Shown here piece after piece: positions 37,263-46,794 of a DNA stretch of 64,000 nt; positions within the stretch are counted from its first letter, which is position 1, and each line of letters begins with the position of its first letter. The notes under the pieces are model-generated. The model saw only the letters and a list, made by a program, of their open reading frames with translations, was not told the DNA's origin and ran no database searches. This stretch comes from Rhodospirillaceae bacterium. Lineage in GTDB: Bacteria > Pseudomonadota > Alphaproteobacteria > Bin65. The stretch lies in assembly GCA_009840595.1 (NCBI GenBank), contig VXNK01000001.1, positions 1 to 64,000 on the forward strand. Reading direction: 5' to 3'. A program made the position numbers and the translations under genes.

Positions 37263-38126
37263 ATGATGGCGCACGCCCTGCGCGGGACGGCGGGACGGGA
37301 CGAGCCGGTCCCCGAGCGGCCGGAGCTGCATCTCTCCGGCCCGCGTCTGCGCCAGGCGCTGGAAAGCCTGATCGCCGGCAGCGAGGAGCAGGGCGGCGTC
37401 GAGCGCTATGTCGATGCCGTGAAGCTCAAGGCCTCCGCATTCGGCGACGCCCTCGCCGGCGGGGCGGCCGGCCTGAAGCCCGCGGCGTTCGGCGAACTCT
37501 GCGCCCTGATGCCTTCGGTGCGCCGGCGCATCGGGCCCTATCTCGACCGGAAGGGTTTTGCGACCGTCTGCACGGCAATCGACGCGTTGCTGGACGGCAG
37601 GACCGATACGACGACGACCGACGCACGGCTCGCCGCCTTCGAGGGCGCCTTTCCGCGCGACCGGGACCATCGCTGGGTGCGCGACCTGGCGGCCGAACTG
37701 CTGCACAACCTCGACCCGGAGCGCTATCCGCCGATGCAGCGCTGGGTCTGGGACGCCAAGACCAACACCGGCGTGCTGCGCGAGATCTGGTGGGGCGACG
37801 ATGTCGACCACATCATGATCGACGTGCCGGACAGCTACGGCGCCTTCGTCATGCTGCGCGAGGAACTGTCGCAATTCTTCACGGAAAACGGCGTGTTCCG
37901 GGACATTCTCCAATATGTCGATCTGCTCCTCGCCCATGTCTACGCCGCCTATATCGGCGAGCAGGGCGGACAGTATCTGCGTACCGATTTCGCGACGCCG
38001 GAAGATCCGATGCTGCACACCCGCCGGATGCTCGGGCTGGACGGCGTCGGCGCCAGGGGCCGGACGAAGCCTGCCGCGGTGGACGGCGACGCGCGGCCCG
38101 TCGGCGCCCCCAGGCTGCTCAACTAG
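37263..38126 (+). CDS. sHdr-cluster conserved hypothetical protein ('hyp')
   Basis: Located between hdrA and hdrC2 as in known shdr clusters (C1-B1-A-hyp-C2-B2). Confidence 0.8.
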   Translation: MMAHALRGTAGRDEPVPERPELHLSGPRLRQALESLIAGSEEQGGVERYVDAVKLKASAFGDALAGGAAGLKPAAFGELCALMPSVRRRIGPYLDRKGFATVCTAIDALLDGRTDTTTTDARLAAFEGAFPRDRDHRWVRDLAAELLHNLDPERYPPMQRWVWDAKTNTGVLREIWWGDDVDHIMIDVPDSYGAFVMLREELSQFFTENGVFRDILQYVDLLLAHVYAAYIGEQGGQYLRTDFATPEDPMLHTRRMLGLDGVGARGRTKPAAVDGDARPVGAPRLLN

Positions 38127-38139
38127 GCCCGGGCGCGCG

Positions 38140-38886
38140 ATGCCGATCCACGAACAGTCGCTGATCCGGCCGGAGAATATCCGGACTCACGACAACCTGG
38201 TGCTCGACGGCGTCGACGTGTCCGGCCACTGGTCGACCTTCATCGAGCCGCGGGTCGTCACCGACTACAACGAGGCGCTGGAGGACGAGATCGCGGCGCT
38301 GCCCGGCGGCGAATATATCCACCGCTGCTGGCAATGCGGCTCCTGCACCAACTCCTGCACGGTCAACGCCGTCAACCCGGACTTCAACCCGCGCTACTGG
38401 ATCTACCTGATCCGCATGGGCATGGAATCCGAGCTGCTGCGCGACAAGGACATCATCTGGCAGTGCGTCTCGTGCAACAAATGCACCTACGCCTGTCCGC
38501 GTGACGTCGAGCCGGAAGGGGTGATGAAGGCGACCGCGCACTGGCTGGAGAAGAAGGGCCATACGCCGAAATCGCCCTCGATCATTTTCGACGAGATTTT
38601 CGCCGAACAGGTGATCGCGCGCGGCAAGATCGAGGAATCGTCCATCATTCGGACGTTCCTCAAGCGCACCGGCCAGCCGCTGATGCAGGACTGGCTGATC
38701 GCGATGGCGCGCAGCCTGATGATGAAGCTGCCCATCGGCCTGATGCGGCGCATGGGCCTGGCCGTGCTGTTCCGGCCGCGCACCGCCGGCTGGTCGAAGG
38801 CGCGGGCGGCGCTCGAAGACTATGTCGAGGAATGCGAACGCGAACAACGCCGGGCGCTCGGCCTGGGCAACGGGAAGCCGGAATGA
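38140..38886 (+). CDS. hdrC2: sHdrC2, heterodisulfide-reductase-like iron-sulfur subunit
   Basis: CWQCGSCTNSCTV and CVSCNKCTYACPRDVEPEGVMKA. Confidence 0.9.
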   Translation: MPIHEQSLIRPENIRTHDNLVLDGVDVSGHWSTFIEPRVVTDYNEALEDEIAALPGGEYIHRCWQCGSCTNSCTVNAVNPDFNPRYWIYLIRMGMESELLRDKDIIWQCVSCNKCTYACPRDVEPEGVMKATAHWLEKKGHTPKSPSIIFDEIFAEQVIARGKIEESSIIRTFLKRTGQPLMQDWLIAMARSLMMKLPIGLMRRMGLAVLFRPRTAGWSKARAALEDYVEECEREQRRALGLGNGKPE

Positions 38887-39815
38887 GCGAAGAACGGAAA
38901 TACGACCGCGTCGCCTACTATCCCGGCTGTGCGCTGGAAGGCACCGGCCATGCCTACAACCGCTCGACCAAGGCGGTCGGCAAGGCGCTCGGCCTGAAGC
39001 TGGACGAGGTGAAGAACTGGAACTGCTGCGGGGCGATGGAGGTCAAGAATATCGACCCGAAGATCCAGACCTACCTGTCGTCCCGGGTCATGTCGATCGC
39101 CGCGAACGAAATGGGCCACGATGTCGTCATGGCGCCGTGCAACGGCTGCTACCACAATCTCAAGAAGGCCGAATACGACCTGGAGCACGACGGCAAATCG
39201 CGCGAGGTCGTCGACCGCCTGTCCTCCAAGGCCGGCCATGAAACCTACGAGGCCGGGCAGGTCGAAACCATCCATGCCCTCGACTGGATCAAGGACGGGA
39301 TCGGCGAGGACGGCCTGAAAGCCAGGGTCAAAAACAGCCTGCAAGGCGTTAAAATCGCGAACTATTACGGTTGCATGTACACGCGGCCGCGCCACATCTT
39401 CCCGGAGAAGGACGCCGGGCCGGGTTCGGAATCGACATCCGAACCGCACTTCATGGACGACCTGCTGGCCGCGGCCGGCGCCGAGAATGTCGATTTCCCG
39501 CTCAAGACGGCCTGCTGCGGCGGCGCGCACACGCTCTCGGACAGCGACATCTCGACGAAACTGGTGCTGAACATCCTCGAAGCCGCCGAGGCCGCCGGCG
39601 CCGACGTTATCGCCACGGAATGCCCGACCTGCCATTCCGGGCTCGAAATGCACCAGATCCGCGCCGAAAAGCGGCTCGGCCGGAAAACGACGGTGAAAAT
39701 CCTCTATTTCACCCAGCTGCTCGGCGTCGCGCTGGGCCTCAGCCCGCGCAAGGTCGGCGTGCACGAGAATGTCTCCGACTCGCGCGGTTTCCTGAAGGAA
39801 AAGGGCCTGGCATGA
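38883..39815 (+). CDS. hdrB2: sHdrB2, heterodisulfide-reductase-like CCG-domain subunit
   Basis: YYPGCALEGTGHAYN, NWNCCGAMEV, APCNGCYHNL, TACCGGAH, TECPTCHSGLE. Confidence 0.92.
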   Translation: MSEERKYDRVAYYPGCALEGTGHAYNRSTKAVGKALGLKLDEVKNWNCCGAMEVKNIDPKIQTYLSSRVMSIAANEMGHDVVMAPCNGCYHNLKKAEYDLEHDGKSREVVDRLSSKAGHETYEAGQVETIHALDWIKDGIGEDGLKARVKNSLQGVKIANYYGCMYTRPRHIFPEKDAGPGSESTSEPHFMDDLLAAAGAENVDFPLKTACCGGAHTLSDSDISTKLVLNILEAAEAAGADVIATECPTCHSGLEMHQIRAEKRLGRKTTVKILYFTQLLGVALGLSPRKVGVHENVSDSRGFLKEKGLA

Positions 39816-40285
39816 CGCCGTTCGCCGACATCGAAGCGGCGCTCGACGGTTTCGATTCCGCCCGAATCGATGCCGGGGAGGGCGATCCAGCCGGCCGCCT
39901 GCTCGGTCTGGCTGAGATGGTGCTGGAAAACTGGATCAAAGCCCGCGACGAGGCGCCGACCGCGGACGAGCGCGAAGGCTTCCGCCTGCTCGCCCTGCAC
40001 CGGCAGGGCGCGCGCGGCGAACCCAGCTTCAACGCGTGCCGCGAAACCTGCCGCGAGATCGCCTACCACGCCAACCTGCTGCGCCTGGAACCGGACCATG
40101 ACGAAACCGGCCGCCGCGCGGCCATGATGGCGATGCTGGTGCGCCATCTCCTGCTTTTCGTCTCGGGCAAAATGCAGGTTGCGGGGCTGGGCGAATTTTG
40201 CTGTTCATCGCGCGGCTTGCGCTCGCTCGATCGGGACGCAGCCCAAGCACCTGAATACACGCCCGAATTGACGAAGGTTGCCTGA
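39812..40285 (+). CDS. Hypothetical protein between shdrB2 and lbpA
   Basis: 157-aa ORF translationally coupled to hdrB2; Cys-containing segments NACRETCREI and GLGEFCCSSRGLRSLDRD. Confidence 0.75.
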   Translation: MTPFADIEAALDGFDSARIDAGEGDPAGRLLGLAEMVLENWIKARDEAPTADEREGFRLLALHRQGARGEPSFNACRETCREIAYHANLLRLEPDHDETGRRAAMMAMLVRHLLLFVSGKMQVAGLGEFCCSSRGLRSLDRDAAQAPEYTPELTKVA

Positions 40286-40288
40286 TCC

Positions 40289-40726
40289 ATGCCGACTGTC
40301 CGTGGATGCCATCTGCCCGACGACCTGCTCTACGACGTGCCGAACCATATCTGGTTCACCGAAACCGGCGACGGCAACCTGCGTCTCGGCATGACCAGCG
40401 TGGCGACGGCGATGGCGGGCAATCTGGTCGCCTTCACGCCGAAGAAGGTCGGCCGGTCGGTCAAGGCCGGGCGGTCCTGCGCCACCGTCGAATCCGGCAA
40501 ATGGGTCGGCCCGGCCAAGTCGGCGGCCGGCGGCGAGGTCGTCGAGGTCAACGACGCGCTGGTCGAGGAGCCGAGCCTGGCGAACCAGGACCCGTACAGC
40601 GCCTGGATGGTCGTGCTCCGGCCGGACGACTGGGACAGCGTGAAGCCGACCCTGACGCCAGGCACCGACGTCGCTGCGGCCTACGAAGCCAAGATGGACG
40701 AGGACGGCTTCGCCGGCTGCGAGTGA
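40289..40726 (+). CDS. lbpA: Lipoate-binding protein LbpA (GcvH-like)
   Basis: GcvH fold with lipoyl-Lys context CATVESGKWVGPAKSAAGGEVVEVND; end of shdr operon. Confidence 0.88.
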   Translation: MPTVRGCHLPDDLLYDVPNHIWFTETGDGNLRLGMTSVATAMAGNLVAFTPKKVGRSVKAGRSCATVESGKWVGPAKSAAGGEVVEVNDALVEEPSLANQDPYSAWMVVLRPDDWDSVKPTLTPGTDVAAAYEAKMDEDGFAGCE

Positions 40727-40735
40727 ACCGCCGCC

Positions 40736-41086
40736 TTACGGTCGCGCGACGCCGGCCAGCGGCCGGGTCGACAGGCAGCCGGCCAGGATATCGAGCCGGT
40801 TGACGTCGAATTCGCGCCACAGGCCGGGCAGCGCCGGGTCCTCGCCGTACCAGGCGCGCAGGAACGGATCGAGCCAGGGCCGCAATTCGCCGGTGCGCAG
40901 GTCGCCCGGCGTCCAGCCGGCAAGGCCCGCCGCCTTCAGGAACGCCGTTTCGTCCGCCGCATCGGCCGCCAGGTCCAGCAGCCGGTTCAGCCGCTCCACG
41001 TCCTCGCGCAGCAAGGCGGCCCGGAAATAGCTCGGATCTCCGGCCAGTTCCGCCGTTACGGCGTCGATCACGGCTTGTCTGCTCAT
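40736..41086 (-). CDS. Hypothetical protein
   Basis: Intact 116-aa ORF; no family recognised. Confidence 0.5.
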   Translation of the reverse strand: MSRQAVIDAVTAELAGDPSYFRAALLREDVERLNRLLDLAADAADETAFLKAAGLAGWTPGDLRTGELRPWLDPFLRAWYGEDPALPGLWREFDVNRLDILAGCLSTRPLAGVARP

Positions 41087-41134
41087 GGCGGTCGGTCCTG
41101 TCTGAGGCGGTCGTGTACAGCCTGAAACGCAATT

Positions 41135-42316
41135 CTATCGAGTCAAATCGTGAAGTTCGCACGCCATTTCGTGCAGACCGAGCGCATCGACGCCGTTGGC
41201 GACCGGATAACGATCCCGCCCGGAATGGACGATGAAAGCGCGCTCCGGTTCGATGTCCTGATGCGCATGATGGAAACCTCTGTCGAGTCGTGGCGCCAGC
41301 CCTCGCTTGATTTCGATAGCCCAGCGTTTACCGCCCGGCAGGTCCAGAATGAGGTCGATTTCCGCGCCTGCGGCAGTGCGGTAGAAACTTGCAGCGGTGC
41401 GATCCGGCGAGACATTCAGAAGGTTCTCCACAACGAATCCTTCCCAGCTTCCACCGGCAACCGGATGGCCGAGGACGGCTTCCCGATCGCCGAGCCCAAG
41501 CAGCGCATGGACGATGCCGCTGTCGCGGATATAGACCTTGGGCGATTTGACGAGCCGTTTGCGGACGTTGGCGTGGAACGGCGGCAGGCGCCGCACCAGC
41601 AGCAGGTCGACCATAAGATCGAGATAGCGCGCCACCGCCTTGCCTTCGACCGCAAGCCCGCGTGCGAACTGCGCTGCATTGAAGAGGCCGCCTTGGGCGT
41701 GGGCCAGCATCGTCCAGAAGCGCCGCAGGGTTTCCGCCGGAATCCGCTGCCCGAATTGCGGGATGTCGCGTTCCAGGTAGGTGCGGATGAAATTCTCACG
41801 CCAGACGGCGCTGGCGTCGTCGTTGCCGGCCAGGAAGCTGTCGGGGAAGCCGCCCGCGATCCACAATTTTTCGCTCTTGTCCGCGCCGGTTTCGAGAATG
41901 TCCAGCGGATCGAGTTCGACATAGGCAATTCGCCCGGCCAGGGATTCGCCCGATTGCCGGAGCAGTTCCATGGAAGCCGAACCCAGAAGCAGGAACCGGC
42001 CGGCCCTGCGGCCGCGGCGACGCCCTCTGTCGATCAGCCCGCGCAGCGTCTGGAACAACTCCGGCATGCGCTGAATCTCGTCGAGGATGACCAGCTTGTC
42101 TTCGTTTGCCGACAGATAGAGGCCGGGATCGGCAAGCTTCTCGCGGTCCGGCGGCGCCTCGAGATCGAGATAGACGGATTGCCGGCCCGTCAGGTCGTTG
42201 GCGGCGATATGTTCCGCAAGGGTCGTCTTGCCGGCTTGACGCGGCCCGAGCAGGGCGACGGCCGGGAATTGCCCCAGTCGGTCCAGCACGGGACGAAGAA
42301 GACGCCGCTCGATCAT
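41135..42316 (-). CDS. AAA-type ATP-binding protein (DUF4143 type)
   Basis: VALLGPRQAGKTTLAEHIA Walker A, LVILDEIQRMPELF Walker B, IRTYLERDIPQFG, SKEGWEG-like SWEGFVVENLL. Confidence 0.88.
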   Translation of the reverse strand: MIERRLLRPVLDRLGQFPAVALLGPRQAGKTTLAEHIAANDLTGRQSVYLDLEAPPDREKLADPGLYLSANEDKLVILDEIQRMPELFQTLRGLIDRGRRRGRRAGRFLLLGSASMELLRQSGESLAGRIAYVELDPLDILETGADKSEKLWIAGGFPDSFLAGNDDASAVWRENFIRTYLERDIPQFGQRIPAETLRRFWTMLAHAQGGLFNAAQFARGLAVEGKAVARYLDLMVDLLLVRRLPPFHANVRKRLVKSPKVYIRDSGIVHALLGLGDREAVLGHPVAGGSWEGFVVENLLNVSPDRTAASFYRTAAGAEIDLILDLPGGKRWAIEIKRGLAPRLDRGFHHAHQDIEPERAFIVHSGRDRYPVANGVDALGLHEMACELHDLTR

Positions 42317-42437
42317 CCTTGTAAATATGCCATCGTATGGCAGAAATGCAAGGTTAATTGCGCAAAGCGCCTTTATCGGTCACTCTCTGAGCTGCAAATT
42401 TCTCCGTCGTTATAGTTTTCCCGCTTCGCTGAAAGCA

Positions 42438-44849
42438 ATGGCCGCCCGGCAAGAGCCCATGCCCGATTCCCTTCCCGCCCATGCGCCGGTCGTCGTCATC
42501 GGCGGCGGCATCATGGGCTGCTCGACGCTCTACCATCTGGCAACGATGGGCGTCACCGACGCCATCCTGCTGGAGCGCAACCGGCTGACCTCGGGCACGA
42601 CATGGCATTCCGCGGCGCAGGTGCGGGCGTTGCGGCAGTCGCGCAATCTCACCCGGCTGATCCGGTATTCGGTCGACCTCTACGCCCGGCTCGAACGGGA
42701 GACCGGCCAGAGCGTCGGCTGGATACAGAAGGGTTCCCTGTCGATCGCGACGACGCCGGACCGGCTGACCCATATCCGGCGCCAGGCCGCGCTGGCCCGG
42801 GCCTACGGCATCGAGGCACACGAGATCGGCGCCGGCGAGGCCAAGGCGCGCTGGCCGCTGATGAATGCCGGTGACGTGCTCGGCGCCGTCTGGTCGCCGG
42901 AGGACGGCCGGGTCAGCCCGTCGGACGTCTGCGCCGCCCTCGGCAAGGCCGCGCGCGGCCTCGGCGCCCGGTTCTTCGAGAATTGCGGCGTGACCGGAAT
43001 CCTGACGGAAAACGGCCGCATCCGCGGCGTCGAGACGGCGCGCGGCACGGTGATGTGCGACGCCGTCGCGCTCTGCGCCGGCCTGTGGTCGCGTGAGGTC
43101 GGTGCCATGGCCGGCGCGCGGGTGCCGCTGCTCGCCTGCGAGCATTTCTACCTGCTGACCCGGCCGGTCGAGGGCATCGCCGGCAACCTGCCGACCCTGT
43201 CGGACCACGACCGCCATCTCTACATCCGCGACGACAGCGGCGGCCTGTTGGTCGGCTGTTTCGAACCCATGGGCAAGCCGATCCCGCCGGGCGCGCTGGA
43301 CGAGACCTTCGAGTTCCGGCTCCTGCCCGAGGGCTGGGACCATTTCGAGCCGATGATGGAGAACGCGCTGCACCGGCTGCCGGCGCTCGAGACCGCCGAG
43401 GTCCGGATGCTGCTCAACGGCCCGGAGAGCTTCACGCCGGACGGCATGTTCATGCTCGGCGAGACCGCGGAGACACGCGGCCTGTTCCTCGGCTGCGGCA
43501 TGAATTCGGTCGGCATCGCCTGCGGCGGCGGCGCGGGCATGAACCTCGCCCACGCCATCGTCCACGGCCGCACCGCCTATGACCTGTCGGAGGCCGAGGC
43601 CAACCGCTTCGCGCCGCAGTTCGACAGCGTCGTACATCTGATGGCGCGGGCGCCGGAAGTGCTCGGCCGGCACTACGAGATCGCCTATCCGGGCCTTCAG
43701 CCGGCGACGGCGCGCAACCTGCGCCGCCTGCCGCTCGACGCCGAACACCGGGCGGCGGGGGCGCAGACGGGCCAGGTCTACGGCTGGGAGCGGCCGCTCT
43801 GGTTCGGCGCGCCGGCCGAACCGGAGCCGTCCTTCGGGAAGCCTGACTGGTTCGAGACCGTCCGCAGCGAGGTCATGGCCGCGCACCGCAAGGCCGCGGT
43901 GTTCGACGGCTCGCCCTTCGGCAAGATCGAGGTGACCGGGCCGGACGCCGAAGCCTTCCTGCAGCATGTCTGCGCCAACGACATGGACCGGCCACCCGGC
44001 CGCGCCGTCTATACGCCGCTGCTGAATGAGCGCGGCACCTACGAATCCGACATCACCGCCCAGCGCCTCGCCGCGGACCGCTACCGCCTGTTCACCGGCG
44101 CTGCCGCGATCCGCCGGGACCTGGCCTGGCTGCGCCGCCATGCCGGGGGCTTCGACGTGATCCTCGCCGACGCGACGGAACGCACCGCCGTGCTCGGCCT
44201 GATGGGCCCGGACGCCGCGCGGATCGCCGCCGAACTCGGCGCCGATGCCTTGAACGCCCTCGGTTATTTCAGAACCGGTACGGCGCAGATTGCCGACTGT
44301 CCGGTGCGCGCCGCCAGGCTCTCCTACGTCGGCGAGGCGGGCTGGGAAATTACCTGCCGTTCAGAGGACGCGTCGGCGGTCTACGCAGCCCTGACCGCCG
44401 CCGGGGCGGTTCCGGCGGGCCTGTACGCCCAGACGTCGATGCGCATTGAGAAGGGCTTTGCGGCCATGGGCCACGAGCTCGACGGCGACATCGGGCCGGT
44501 CGAAGCGGGGCTGGACCGGTTCTGCTCGAAGAGGAAACCGTATATCGGCAGCGACGCGGTCGCCGAACGCCGCAAGTCCGGCCGGCGGACGCTGGCGACC
44601 GTCCTGTTCGACGATCCGGACGCCGTTCCCCTCGGCCACGAGCCGGTCTACAGCGCGGGCAAGATCGTCGGCCGCTCCACCTCGGCGGCCTTCGGATACC
44701 GGATCGGCCGGCCGGTCGCCCTCGGCCATGTCGAGGCCGACGGCATTGATGGCCGGCGGGTCGAGGTCGACATCGCCGGCGCCCGCCGCGCCGCCCGGAT
44801 GCAACTCGCTCCGGCCTTCAATCCGTCGGAGAAGCGGATGAAACGCTAA
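42438..44849 (+). CDS. FAD-dependent oxidoreductase with GcvT-like domain (dimethylglycine/sarcosine dehydrogenase-like), second copy
   Basis: VVVIGGGIMGCSTLYHLATMG; C-terminal GcvT region; same architecture as 4587..7010. Confidence 0.85.
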   Translation: MAARQEPMPDSLPAHAPVVVIGGGIMGCSTLYHLATMGVTDAILLERNRLTSGTTWHSAAQVRALRQSRNLTRLIRYSVDLYARLERETGQSVGWIQKGSLSIATTPDRLTHIRRQAALARAYGIEAHEIGAGEAKARWPLMNAGDVLGAVWSPEDGRVSPSDVCAALGKAARGLGARFFENCGVTGILTENGRIRGVETARGTVMCDAVALCAGLWSREVGAMAGARVPLLACEHFYLLTRPVEGIAGNLPTLSDHDRHLYIRDDSGGLLVGCFEPMGKPIPPGALDETFEFRLLPEGWDHFEPMMENALHRLPALETAEVRMLLNGPESFTPDGMFMLGETAETRGLFLGCGMNSVGIACGGGAGMNLAHAIVHGRTAYDLSEAEANRFAPQFDSVVHLMARAPEVLGRHYEIAYPGLQPATARNLRRLPLDAEHRAAGAQTGQVYGWERPLWFGAPAEPEPSFGKPDWFETVRSEVMAAHRKAAVFDGSPFGKIEVTGPDAEAFLQHVCANDMDRPPGRAVYTPLLNERGTYESDITAQRLAADRYRLFTGAAAIRRDLAWLRRHAGGFDVILADATERTAVLGLMGPDAARIAAELGADALNALGYFRTGTAQIADCPVRAARLSYVGEAGWEITCRSEDASAVYAALTAAGAVPAGLYAQTSMRIEKGFAAMGHELDGDIGPVEAGLDRFCSKRKPYIGSDAVAERRKSGRRTLATVLFDDPDAVPLGHEPVYSAGKIVGRSTSAAFGYRIGRPVALGHVEADGIDGRRVEVDIAGARRAARMQLAPAFNPSEKRMKR

Positions 44850-45054
44850 TTTGCGTAAGGTACTCGGATTACGATTTTGATCCGTGGCAAATGGGCAAAT
44901 TCCAAAAGAAGATCGAGAAGCTACTCGAAGCATGAGCCGATTATACTTGTTTGATTTCAGCAAATAGTTATCAGTTGACATTACATCTTGCATAGCATAT
45001 GGTGCCAATTTAGAGTTATCTTTGTCGCTATTCGGTCAACAAGGTCTGGGAAAA

Positions 45055-45507
45055 ATGAATGCTCAAGAAACCAAAACCGAAGAACTTATCAAAAAAGCTT
45101 CGTCGATTCTTGGTAGCTTTAACTCCGATGAGTTCGTCATATTTGGTTCGTTGGCGATAATTTTGAATGGTTTAGATCTTAGAGATGGAGCAAACGATCT
45201 AGATTTTTTTGTGTCAGACGACACGTTTGTAAAATTGGAAGAGACTTTCGAGAAGAAATTTAAAGGTACAAACGATGGAGATATACCGTATATCGAACTC
45301 ACGGAAGAAATTGAAGTATTTAAGGAATTTAAAGGAGCTAATTTTAAAAATATCTATAATAGATCGATTTCAAGCAAGTCATCGTACGGCTTTCGTATTG
45401 CACATATTTTCGATATTATTGAATGGAAGAAAGTTCAAGGTAGGCAAAAGGATACTGATCACTTGAAGCAAATTGAGAAACAGTTCAAAAGAATATTTGA
45501 ATTTTAG
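45055..45507 (+). CDS. Nucleotidyltransferase-fold-like hypothetical protein in AT-rich island
   Basis: FVIFGSLAIILNGLDLRDGANDLDFFVSDD resembles GS-X-DxD nucleotidyltransferase core. Confidence 0.55.
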   Translation: MNAQETKTEELIKKASSILGSFNSDEFVIFGSLAIILNGLDLRDGANDLDFFVSDDTFVKLEETFEKKFKGTNDGDIPYIELTEEIEVFKEFKGANFKNIYNRSISSKSSYGFRIAHIFDIIEWKKVQGRQKDTDHLKQIEKQFKRIFEF

Positions 45508-45675
45508 TAAGCGCAATTATGTCGGACATGAAATAGATTTTATTCCTTTGGACAATTCTGATACTGAAACGATTATTCGTGGCGGCGGGATTTAAAGCAA
45601 ATTCGTTGATTTCCGGACAGGAGAAATGGATCTGCCTGATAATAGATTGATGATGCTCGACAGGGTACCAACGCG

Positions 45676-46758
45676 ATGGCAAGGTCGCGCCGCATTCCTG
45701 CCGACGGGCCAACCAACGGGACACCCATCTTGCGCATCGGCGTTTTCGACCATCTGGACCGGGGCGCCGGGGCGCCGGCGGACTTCTACGAGGACCGGTT
45801 GCGGCTGATCGAACTGTACGACCGCGCCGGCCTTCACGCCTACCACCTCGCCGAGCATCACGGCACGCCTCTGGGCATGGCGCCGTCGCCGAGCGTGTTT
45901 CTCTCCGCGGTTGCCCAGCGCACGACGCGCCTGCGCTTCGGGCCGACGGTCTATTGCCTGCCGCTCTATCCGCCGCTGCGCCTGATCGAGGAAATCTGCA
46001 TGCTCGACCGGATGAGCCGCGGCCGGCTCGATCTCGGTGTCGGGCGCGGCATCTCGCCGATCGAGGTCGCCTTCTTCGATCTCGACCCGGCCGAGACGCC
46101 GGCGATGTACCGGGAGGCGCTCGACTTCGTCCTGCAGGGGCTGGCCGCCGCGTCGGCGGGCCGCGATTTCAGCTTCGAGGGCGCATACTACCGGGCCGCC
46201 GAGGTGCCGATGGTCCTGTCGCCGGCGCAGCAGCCCCATCCGCCGCTCTGGTACGGCCTCAGCCGGCCGGATTCCGTGGCCTGGCCGGCCGCCCGCGGGG
46301 TCAACGTCATCAGCAACCAGCCGCCGCCGCTGACCCGGGCGATTATCGACGCGTATCGCGCCGAGTGGCGCAGGGCCGGCCGCGCCGAAGCCGATCTGCC
46401 GATGATGGGCGTCAGCTTCCACCTCGTGATCGCGGAGAGCGAACGCGCGGCGCTGGAGACGGCGCGGCGCGGCTACCGGGTCTGGCGCGAGAGCTTCTAT
46501 ATGCTGTGGGAGCGCGCCGGCCGGACGCCGATCGGCATATCGTTTCCGGACGAATTCGACGCGCTGATGGAAACCGGCGTCGCCATCGCCGGCACCCCGG
46601 CCCAGGCACGCGCGAAGATGGCGGCGCTGGCCGCCGAAAGCGGCGTCAACTACCTGGTCTGCCGTATGGCCTTCGGCGACCTGAGCTACGAGGAGGCGGC
46701 CCGCACGGCGGACCTGCTGACGCGGGAGGTGCTGCCTGGGTTGCGGGAGGCGGCGTAG
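45676..46758 (+). CDS. LLM-class flavin-dependent oxidoreductase
   Basis: YDRAGLHAYHLAEHHGTPLGMAPSPSVFLSAVAQRTTRLRFGPTVYCLPLYPPLRLIEEICMLDRMSRGRLDLGVGRG. Confidence 0.9.
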   Translation: MARSRRIPADGPTNGTPILRIGVFDHLDRGAGAPADFYEDRLRLIELYDRAGLHAYHLAEHHGTPLGMAPSPSVFLSAVAQRTTRLRFGPTVYCLPLYPPLRLIEEICMLDRMSRGRLDLGVGRGISPIEVAFFDLDPAETPAMYREALDFVLQGLAAASAGRDFSFEGAYYRAAEVPMVLSPAQQPHPPLWYGLSRPDSVAWPAARGVNVISNQPPPLTRAIIDAYRAEWRRAGRAEADLPMMGVSFHLVIAESERAALETARRGYRVWRESFYMLWERAGRTPIGISFPDEFDALMETGVAIAGTPAQARAKMAALAAESGVNYLVCRMAFGDLSYEEAARTADLLTREVLPGLREAA

Positions 46759-46794
46759 CCAGGTAACCCTTCTTCTACCTTGGATTCCAAGGAT

